Below, in pieces: positions 28,963 through 33,753 of a stretch of 33,753 nt of DNA. The position numbers and the translations under genes were made by a program. Below the pieces are notes generated by a model. It saw only the letters and a list, made by a program, of their open reading frames with translations, made no database searches and was not told the origin of the DNA. Every line of letters begins with the position of its first letter. Position 1 is the first letter of the stretch. Source of the stretch: Flavobacteriales bacterium (GTDB taxonomy: Bacteria > Bacteroidota > Bacteroidia > Flavobacteriales_F > PHOS-HE28); the NCBI GenBank assembly GCA_024103275.1, contig JAGFIV010000079.1, positions 1 through 33,753 of the forward strand. Direction: 5' to 3'.

Positions 28963-29186
28963 GTTTTGGAGGGATATTCCCCCGTGTCACTTTTGGCACT
29001 TTGGCACTTTGCTACGGGGACGCGGGTTGCAGCGCGTTTTCGGGTGGCACAAACTTTGGCACTTTGGCACTTTGCCCACATGGGCGGGCAGGGTTTGTGC
29101 CACGTTGTGCCAGCAAAGTGCCAGCCCTTTTTGGGCCTCAAACCCGCGTCAATGCTGGGAAGTGTCAAAAAGGACAGTTGTGCCAT
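28959..29186 (-). CDS. Possible 75-residue protein encoded across the iteron-like array
   Basis: A frame from ATG 29186, four bases after the DUF3987 stop codon, to a TGA that overlaps the DUF6371 ATG (ATGA). The position is what an operon gene would have. The product is basic with two copies of AKCQSAK, a direct result of the DNA repeats, and has no recognised family. The 8-bp repeat period is not a multiple of three, which argues that the DNA, not the protein, is under selection. It may be an accidental open frame. Confidence 0.3.
   Translation of the reverse strand: MAQLSFLTLPSIDAGLRPKKGWHFAGTTWHKPCPPMWAKCQSAKVCATRKRAATRVPVAKCQSAKSDTGEYPSKT
28991..29185. repeat. Iteron-like array: nine TGGCAC motifs, five forward then four reverse
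   Basis: Forward TGGCAC starts at 28994, 29002, 29045, 29057 and 29065; reverse GTGCCA starts at 29097, 29107, 29118 and 29180. Two exact copies of a 20-bp block, itself 2.5 units of TTTGGCAC, sit at 28992-29011 and 29055-29074. The arrangement as a whole is an inverted array within the gap between the DUF3987 and DUF6371 genes. Such arrays are typical of replication origins (iterons) or of operators for a replication protein. Confidence 0.7.
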
Positions 29187-29190
29187 GGGG

Positions 29191-30633
29191 TCAATGCTCG
29201 AATTGCTTCCTGTACCGCCCTTGGCCGTCCCTTGCAAGGAGGGGTTGGCGGCCCTTGCTCCACTCGTTCAACCGCCGTTTCATGGTCCGCGCGGAAAGCC
29301 CCATGCCGTCCGCTTTAACGATTGCCTCAGCCGTGGTGAACTCACCGGGCAGGGTATCGTACAGGTCCAGCTTGTCGCCTTCCAACCGGTCCAAGGGGGA
29401 GGCTTGGAACATGGTGAAGTGCATCTTCCGCGCCGTGCGCTCGAAGTAGTCCAGCAGCTTTTGGGCACCCTCCACGGCTTCGGTGCGCACCTCTCCACCT
29501 GCTTGTTGACCGTCGCAGGCACGGTGCAGCAGTTCCAGCACAAGGGCCAGCCGGTGGTGGTATGTGTCCAGCTTGCCAAGGAGCGCGGCGGTCAGTTCGT
29601 CCCCGGCTTCGATCGCGGCGTTCTTCCGGTCCGTGTGCCTCCGGTCCCACGTGGCGTACATGGCCGCAGCCTGTTCCGTGTACCGCAGCACCACGGGTTG
29701 GGGATCGCCGCCGTTGAGGTCCATTTCCAGCCCCAGCAGGTAGTCCACCACCTGCTTCCACCACTGGATCCACTCTGCCGGTAGCTCCGTGGTGGTGGCG
29801 TATTCCGCGCGTTGTACGTCCGGCCACAACACCAGCAGACGGTGGAGAAAGCCATCGTCGGCACCGGCAAGCGCTGCCAGCTTCCCGGTTTGGATCCCAC
29901 CGGCCAAGGCAACGAATGGGCGCGGCACCAAATGTTCACCGGCGGTCTTTCGGATCTCAGTGATGGGTTGGCCGTTGAAGATCGACAGCCACTTGGGGCG
30001 GTCCCCTCCGCTGCGGTATGCGTCCATGCTTTGGAGGAAGCCCAGGAACTCATCGTTATGCCGTCCAAGCCCGCGCGGTGTTGCCGACAACTTCGCGATC
30101 AATGCCTCCATGGTAACATCCCCGACAACGTGCGGCCTCCATACCGGGCGCGGTGCGGGCGGCTCATCGGTTGGTGCGTTCTTGTCCCGCTTCTTGCCCT
30201 TGCGCTCTTCTTGCGCGGCCTCCCATTCCCTCACCTTGTGATCGTGTTCGGACTTGGTGCGGCGGTCGTGATCGGTCAGGGGCCGGGTCAGCAGGTCCAC
30301 CGGGGGGCTTTTGCCCACGGACGGGGCACCAACGGCCAGCAGCCACAGTGCGGCGGATGCCGTGTAGGGGCCGCAGCATAGGGCGGTGCTATTGCCGATC
30401 GCGGTGGAGGCGGTGAACAGCAGCCCGGCGGCGGAATAGTCCACGGGGAACCGGGCTTTTTGCCGTAGGACTTCCAGCAGGTCGGCAACTGGCTTAGGGA
30501 AGGCATCCACGGGGAACGGCCCGGCCTTGGGCCGATCGTCTTCCGCAGGCTTGGGTTCAAGGTGCAGGGCTTCGGCCTCAATGTCCGCGATCAGGTCGGC
30601 GTTCACGGACGCGGGTAGTGCTATCTTTGGCAT
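29191..30633 (-). CDS. DUF3987 protein (helicase/primase-like ATPase of mobile elements)
   Basis: A 480-residue protein. Its plan fits DUF3987: FPVDAFPKPVADLLEVLRQK, then a Walker A-like GAPSVGKS at about residues 102-109 (Lys108), a charged insert (about 125-160), RHNDEFLGFLQSMDAYRSGG and PFVALAGGIQTGKLAALAG. Family members accompany primases in Bacteroidota islands and are thought to act as replicative helicase-like ATPases. The C-terminal 60 residues (MGLSARTMKRRLNEW) resemble a winged helix and might bind the adjacent repeats. Start at 30633 (MPKIALPASV) matches the beginning of family sequence; the longer frame upstream overlaps the HTH gene. Confidence 0.8.
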   Translation of the reverse strand: MPKIALPASVNADLIADIEAEALHLEPKPAEDDRPKAGPFPVDAFPKPVADLLEVLRQKARFPVDYSAAGLLFTASTAIGNSTALCCGPYTASAALWLLAVGAPSVGKSPPVDLLTRPLTDHDRRTKSEHDHKVREWEAAQEERKGKKRDKNAPTDEPPAPRPVWRPHVVGDVTMEALIAKLSATPRGLGRHNDEFLGFLQSMDAYRSGGDRPKWLSIFNGQPITEIRKTAGEHLVPRPFVALAGGIQTGKLAALAGADDGFLHRLLVLWPDVQRAEYATTTELPAEWIQWWKQVVDYLLGLEMDLNGGDPQPVVLRYTEQAAAMYATWDRRHTDRKNAAIEAGDELTAALLGKLDTYHHRLALVLELLHRACDGQQAGGEVRTEAVEGAQKLLDYFERTARKMHFTMFQASPLDRLEGDKLDLYDTLPGEFTTAEAIVKADGMGLSARTMKRRLNEWSKGRQPLLARDGQGRYRKQFEH

Positions 30634-30676
30634 GGCAAAGGAATTTTGAGCGGGTATGCGGTAAGGCGCTGCCCGC

Positions 30677-30982
30677 TCACTTGTTTCCGGCCATGCGTTC
30701 CTCGGCGACCTCGGAGGCCATGGGTCGGCGCCCCCCGTCGATCCAAGCATCCAAAAGATCCAAGTCAAAGAACAAGCGCCCACCAACCTTACTGTGCGGC
30801 ACTTCCCGGCGATGCGTTTTCTTGTACATCGTCCGGTTAGCCAATCCGCAGTATTTGGCAGCTTCCGAAAGTCCGACCCGGCGTTTCCGATCGGGTTTCT
30901 CATTCGTGCGGCTCTTCAGTGCTCGCACATCCACGGCCAAGGCATCCAGCTTGGCGGTGATCTCCTCGAAAGGGTTGTTCAT
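30677..30982 (-). CDS. Excisionase-like helix-turn-helix protein
   Basis: A 101-residue protein. An N-terminal coiled coil (NNPFEEITAKLDALAVDVRAL) precedes a MerR/HTH_17-type DNA-binding domain: RVGLSEAAKYCGLANRTMYKK, then a wing RREVPHSKVGGRLFFDLDLLDAWI. This is the usual excisionase/regulator gene of Bacteroidota integrative elements. It could direct excision with the integrase or control the replication genes downstream. A 30-bp concentric palindrome lies about 60 bases upstream of its ATG and is a candidate binding site. Confidence 0.85.
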   Translation of the reverse strand: MNNPFEEITAKLDALAVDVRALKSRTNEKPDRKRRVGLSEAAKYCGLANRTMYKKTHRREVPHSKVGGRLFFDLDLLDAWIDGGRRPMASEVAEERMAGNK

Positions 30983-31044
30983 CTTGCGCTTGCCGTGGCG
31001 TTGGTGCCAAACGACTGCGCAAAAATTCCGCCCTGCTTTTCCGG

Positions 31045-31074
31045 GTCGCCGGTAAGTCGCGACTTTGTGGCGAC
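31045..31074. promoter_or_regulatory. Concentric palindrome upstream of the HTH gene
   Basis: The 12-bp palindrome AAGTCGCGACTT (31054-31065) is nested exactly inside outer arms GTCGCC (31045-31050) and GGCGAC (31069-31074) with 3-nt spacers on both sides. All share one centre at 31059.5. GTCGC thus occurs four times in dyad order. It lies in the 103-bp gap between the HTH gene and the 353-residue gene. Operator or excisionase site is the likely role. Confidence 0.55.
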
Positions 31075-31085
31075 AATTCTTCCTA

Positions 31086-32147
31086 CTAGTGCTCCCTGCT
31101 TTGCACAAGCTCCCTTTCCTCCGTCGCCAACTTCAATGCATCCGACCCTTTTTCAAGCCGTGGGATGACGGCATCGTAACGCTTCAACACTTCGGTGGAC
31201 CGCACTCCTGTGCCGGTGCGTCCGGCTTCATTGCGATATGTAATGAAATGTGAACGCAATCTTTTACCACTCCCTTTGCTTACGAATCCCGCATCCCTTG
31301 CGACTTTATCGGCTTCGGTGTTCGTGGATAGATTGGCTTGCCGGTCGCCTGCTGCATACCGTAAGGCATGGAACAGGGCCAAGGTCTTCAGGTCATCCCA
31401 TTCCTTCGCGGGCTTGGGCTTGGTGGTTGTGGTGGTTGCAACAACAGCACCCACACGCTCCACCAAGCGGACCCTCCATGTGTTGAAGCCTTCGATATGC
31501 CTTTGGAACATGGCCGCAATATCTCCGGGTGCGGCGTACTGGCCCCTATTCGACAGGTCTTGCCTTGCCCGTTCCAGCCGCGCCTCGTATGCCGTGCGCT
31601 CGGCGTTGCCGATGGATAGCTGGGCAATGCCGGAAGCCAAACGCCCGACCTCCTTCGCGGCTTGTTCGCCTTGGCCATGTGCGACAAACGCGGCCCGGAC
31701 TTCCTCAGCAAAGCCTTCGGCCCAACGCTCCCACCGTTGCGTCAAAGGGCCGGACTTCGCGCCGAGGTTCGTCAATGTCAACCCGTAATGCGGTGATCCA
31801 CCAGCGTGGTACCACTGGCCGGAAAGTTCACGGCGTTGGTTGCCCAAGGTACTCATGTAGTCATTCAATTCCGGGCGATAGCCTTGCAGCCTGCGATACT
31901 GTTTCCGGCGATACTCTTCGACCTCAGCGGCGCTATCAATGAGGAACGAAAGAAGGCAGTAATGGGCTTCGTGTTTCAGTTGCTCGAAGGCACCCGCAAC
32001 GGTCCGGCCTTGCCAAATGGTTGAAGCAGGAGGGAGTACTTGGGGTAACGGAGGCAATCCCATGTCGCCGCGTATGTCATTCACAAGGCCGCGCATTGCC
32101 TCGGCAGCATCCTTCATTTTGCCCTTCCTTGGTTGTTTCGCCATCAT
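31086..32147 (-). CDS. Element protein of 353 residues, unknown function
   Basis: No family is recognised with certainty. Residues 1-110 contain a segment rich in Tyr/Arg (EYRRKQYRRLQGYRPELNDY). Residues 120-240 are largely helical with several Arg/Glu pairs. A TTTTTKPKPAKEWDD linker leads to a C-terminal domain of about 100 residues: LKTLALFHALRYAAGD, then GFVSKGSGKRLRSHFITYRN and KRYDAVIPRLEKGSDALKL. That last pattern recurs in proteins encoded beside integrases in Bacteroidota islands. Its place between integrase and excisionase suggests a role in control or recombination. It starts right after the relic integrase tail (TGA, then ATGATG). Confidence 0.6.
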   Translation of the reverse strand: MMAKQPRKGKMKDAAEAMRGLVNDIRGDMGLPPLPQVLPPASTIWQGRTVAGAFEQLKHEAHYCLLSFLIDSAAEVEEYRRKQYRRLQGYRPELNDYMSTLGNQRRELSGQWYHAGGSPHYGLTLTNLGAKSGPLTQRWERWAEGFAEEVRAAFVAHGQGEQAAKEVGRLASGIAQLSIGNAERTAYEARLERARQDLSNRGQYAAPGDIAAMFQRHIEGFNTWRVRLVERVGAVVATTTTTKPKPAKEWDDLKTLALFHALRYAAGDRQANLSTNTEADKVARDAGFVSKGSGKRLRSHFITYRNEAGRTGTGVRSTEVLKRYDAVIPRLEKGSDALKLATEERELVQSREH

Positions 32148-32216
32148 TCAAAGCCCTTGGTTTGCCGCGTCCAGTTCCTCGTTGCTGAAGCTCTTCAGGT
32201 AGGCATGGCCCATGCG
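32148..32216 (-). pseudogene. Relic C-terminal tail of a second tyrosine integrase
   Basis: Directly after the integrase stop codon another frame reads RMGHAYLKSFSNEELDAAN and ends QGL before TGA. Its last 18 codons match the end of the intact integrase (AYLKRFGNNVLDVADQLL) in 11 positions, including the catalytic tyrosine. The MGH box is joined straight to AYLK, with the usual spacer between them missing. This is best read as the scar of an older integrase gene. Confidence 0.7.
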
Positions 32217-32217
32217 C

Positions 32218-33480
32218 TTACAGCAGTTGATCGGCAACATCCAGCACGTTGTTCCCGAAACGCTTCAGGTAGGCGGCGGTGGTGTTCACGTTCTCATGCC
32301 CCATGCTCTCCGAAATGATCGCCACGTCCACGCCCCTCCGCTTCAGGGTGGTGGCGTAGGTGTGCCGGGCCACGTAGAAGGTGAGGGAACCTTTGATGCC
32401 AAGTGCCTTGGCCACGGCCTTCAGGTCGCGGTTCACGTGTTGGAGCCGGTCCTTTATGCGCGTCCATACCTCAGCCTCCGTGCCCTCGTTCCCTTTCAGG
32501 ACCGGGAACAGGTAGCGGCTCTCCCGGTCGTTGAAGTAGTCCATGATCTCCTGCATGGGGGCACTTACCGGAATGCTGAAGTTGGCCCCCTCTCCCTTGC
32601 GCTTGGTCTTGGTTCGGGTGTATTCCAAGCGTCCGTTGATGACGGAGCCGTGGGTGAGGCGGGCGATGTCCGCGAAGTTGATGCCCCGTGCATAGTAGCT
32701 GAAGAGGAACAGGCGGACGGTGCAGCCCAGCAGGGGGTGTTCACCATAGGGGAAGGCTTTGAGGCGTTCAATGTCCCCATCCTCCAAGGCGCGTGGCCGT
32801 GTGGTGGCCTTCAGCCGCTTCATGGAGTAGCCTTTGTGCCGGGCCGTTTCAAAGGGATATTGTTCCTGTGCCAGCAGGCCGTCCTTTATCGCTTGGTTCA
32901 CCGCAACGCGGATGATCCGGTAGTAGGTGGCTATGCCGCCGGGGGTGCAGCCCTCACGGCGGAGGAAGGCTTCCACCTCTTCCAGCTTCCGGGGTGTCAG
33001 GTCGTGGAAGGGCAGGGGCTTGCCCGCATTGGCGCGGCGTAATGCGCTCACCGCGTTGCGGAACATGATCGCATAGCCGGGGCGGTCGTTGCGTAGTTCC
33101 TGCTCCGTGGCCTCCATGTAGGCCAGCACGTCCGACGTGGCCTTGGGGTTGCGGTACATTTTCTCGAAGGCTTCCAGCGACAGGGAATTGTTCACCACCA
33201 GCGCGTCAACGATCCCGCACACGCGGGCCTCAATACCGTTGACGATCCCGTTGATTAAGGTGCCACCGCGCACACGTGCCTTCACGCGGGCTTGGGCCTC
33301 ATCCCATTGCTCCGGCTTCACGGCCTCTTTGAGGGAGTACCGCTTCACCTTGCGGCGGTGGGACAGTTGCAGGCATATCGGTGCCATGCCGTTCTTCATT
33401 CGCTGGCTTGTCAGCAGGATGAAGCGGGCGTTGAAGCCATCTTCCTTGGCCCGCCTGTTCAGGGGTATGTTTTCGCCCAT
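32218..33480 (-). CDS. Tyrosine-type site-specific integrase
   Basis: A 420-residue recombinase that would insert and excise the element at a tRNA gene. The N-terminal arm-binding domain (FNARFILLTSQRMKNGMAPI) is followed by a core-binding SAM-like domain (residues about 105-205) and the catalytic domain. Visible active-site residues: Arg265 (YYARGINFADI), Arg372 and His373 (YVARHTYAT, with Tyr369 where many relatives have His, a common variant in Bacteroidota integrases), GH in MGHENVNTT, and nucleophile Tyr404 (AAYLKRF). ATG 33480 was chosen because an upstream TTG (33519) falls in the -33 promoter element. The gene sits at the element's right end facing inward, next to the tRNA fragment. 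Confidence 0.93.
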   Translation of the reverse strand: MGENIPLNRRAKEDGFNARFILLTSQRMKNGMAPICLQLSHRRKVKRYSLKEAVKPEQWDEAQARVKARVRGGTLINGIVNGIEARVCGIVDALVVNNSLSLEAFEKMYRNPKATSDVLAYMEATEQELRNDRPGYAIMFRNAVSALRRANAGKPLPFHDLTPRKLEEVEAFLRREGCTPGGIATYYRIIRVAVNQAIKDGLLAQEQYPFETARHKGYSMKRLKATTRPRALEDGDIERLKAFPYGEHPLLGCTVRLFLFSYYARGINFADIARLTHGSVINGRLEYTRTKTKRKGEGANFSIPVSAPMQEIMDYFNDRESRYLFPVLKGNEGTEAEVWTRIKDRLQHVNRDLKAVAKALGIKGSLTFYVARHTYATTLKRRGVDVAIISESMGHENVNTTAAYLKRFGNNVLDVADQLL

Positions 33481-33487
33481 CTTGGGG

Positions 33488-33519
33488 CAAACGTAAGCAA
33501 AACGTAAACACTTTGGCAA
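33488..33519 (-). promoter_or_regulatory. Integrase promoter (TTG-N21-TACGTTTG)
   Basis: On the minus strand TTG (33517-33519) is followed after 21 nt by TACGTTTG (33488-33495), a full match to the Bacteroidota TAnnTTTG box with near-normal spacing. The box ends seven bases before the ATG, so the mRNA is nearly leaderless. Confidence 0.6.
33489..33507. repeat. Two direct AAACGTAA repeats, 11 bp apart, in the integrase promoter
   Basis: AAACGTAA occurs at 33489-33496 and 33500-33507, one helical turn apart and overlapping the promoter box. They could be arm-type sites or an operator used by the integrase or HTH protein on its own promoter. Confidence 0.45.
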
Positions 33520-33625
33520 GATGGAGGAAAAAGGGGGCTAACCGGTTTTCCTTGCTGGGCTTATGTTTGCCAGCGTCAAGCAAGGGAAAAGGCCACTTTT
33601 GGAAGCCCCGGAAAAGGCCGAAATA

Positions 33626-33672
33626 ACTCATTCGTAATGAGCAGGTCGTCAGTTCAAATCTGACAGGAGGCT
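33626..33672 (+). other. Attachment-site scar: 3' half of tRNA-Thr (anticodon CGT)
   Basis: From the anticodon arm onward the sequence is a good tRNA: stem CTCA/TGAG with loop TTCGTAA (CGT at 33633-33635), variable loop, T stem GTCAG/CTGAC with loop TTCAAAT, acceptor 3' strand AGGAGGC and discriminator T. The 5' half (acceptor, D arm) is absent; the sequence upstream belongs to the element. This is the standard right-end (attR-like) signature of integration into a tRNA gene. Confidence 0.8.
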
Positions 33673-33685
33673 CCCTTAGAGCCGC

Positions 33686-33721
33686 AAGCCCTCCAAGCGT
33701 TTTGGGGGGCTTCGCTTTTTT
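33686..33721 (+). terminator. Rho-independent terminator of the interrupted tRNA-Thr gene
   Basis: AAGCCCTCCAA and TTGGGGGGCTT pair over 11 bp with one wobble, loop GCGTT, then CGC and a run of seven T. It was the terminator of the original tRNA-Thr gene. The 32 bases that follow to the window end show nothing. Confidence 0.85.
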
Positions 33722-33753
33722 GGGGGTCGGATGCCTTACCGTTCTGGCGATGC

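Larger units (their letters stand above)
27139..33672. mobile_element. Compact integrative element (about 6.5 kb)
   Basis: All genes from 27268 to 33480 read leftward and most overlap. They encode an integrase next to a tRNA 3' fragment, an excisionase-like HTH protein, two replication-type proteins (DUF3987, DUF6371) separated by an iteron-like array, a DUF5681 protein and small unknowns. No relaxase, coupling protein, capsid, portal or cargo gene is present. The right end is set by the tRNA-Thr 3' half. The left end is set only roughly, after tRNA-Val and its terminator. Core genes flank it on the left. Confidence 0.75.

Noticed and set aside
28991-29185. The TGGCAC array as a CRISPR
   Set aside because: Units are 6-8 bp, occur in both orientations and have irregular spacing without spacer-sized gaps; no cas genes are present.
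30622-30629. TATCTTTG on the plus strand, a perfect promoter-box match
   Set aside because: No plus-strand gene follows; it lies in the start of the DUF3987 gene on the other strand and is most likely chance.
33600-33672. A complete tRNA-Thr at the right end
   Set aside because: No D arm or 5' acceptor strand pairing with AGGAGGC can be found upstream of the anticodon arm.

Overview
The window is chromosomal DNA from a GC-rich member of the Bacteroidota, most likely a Flavobacteriales-type lineage. The signs are a PorV-like/PorU-like type IX secretion (T9SS) pair, a secreted protein with a T9SS C-terminal sorting domain, a long Bacteroidota-type SecA, several TAnnTTTG promoter boxes, and a small integrative element with Bacteroidota-type genes (DUF6371, DUF3987, tyrosine integrase). 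The name of the organism cannot be fixed from the sequence.

Positions 1-27187 look like ordinary core genome. They begin with the tail of a possible leucine-rich-repeat protein and a purS-pssA pair on the minus strand. A plus-strand run follows: porV-like, a 1697-residue PorU2-like C25 peptidase, a polytopic membrane protein and lnt, tightly packed with two ATGA overlaps. A convergent T9SS cargo gene faces it. Next come tilS, a one-domain DsbD-alpha-like protein, a full DsbD with two further alpha domains, an ORF6N-domain gene broken by one in-frame TAG, gmhA, comM and a TonB_C/MORN-like protein. On the minus strand lie secA, a DUF2795 protein, a PduO-type cobalamin adenosyltransferase, a methyltransferase, a 53-residue protein and an ECF sigma factor. 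An intact tRNA-Val(CAC) with a strong terminator closes this part.

Positions about 27188-33672 hold a compact integrative element whose genes all read leftward: integrase, a relic tail of a second integrase, an unknown 353-residue protein, an excisionase-like HTH protein, a DUF3987 helicase/primase-like protein, a possible 75-residue protein, a DUF6371 primase-like protein, a DUF5681 protein and a small unknown protein. Between the DUF3987 and DUF6371 genes lies an array of nine TGGCAC motifs, five in one orientation and then four in the other, which looks like an iteron-type origin or operator. The right end carries the 3' half of a tRNA-Thr(CGT), the expected scar of tRNA-targeted integration. 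The intact tRNA at the left end, however, is tRNA-Val, so the ends do not match as a simple insertion predicts.

The most novel-looking part is this element. It has integrase, HTH, replication genes and a phage-packaging-neighbour family (DUF5681), but no relaxase, capsid gene or obvious cargo. That layout resembles a phage satellite or a stripped mobilizable element. Other points worth a look are the perfect 14-bp inverted repeat inside the broken ORF6N gene with a degenerate copy upstream, the three DsbD-alpha domains in two overlapping genes, a Crp-like palindrome at the tilS stop codon, and a recurring TAnnTTyG box 4-8 nt before start codons that suggests leaderless transcripts.
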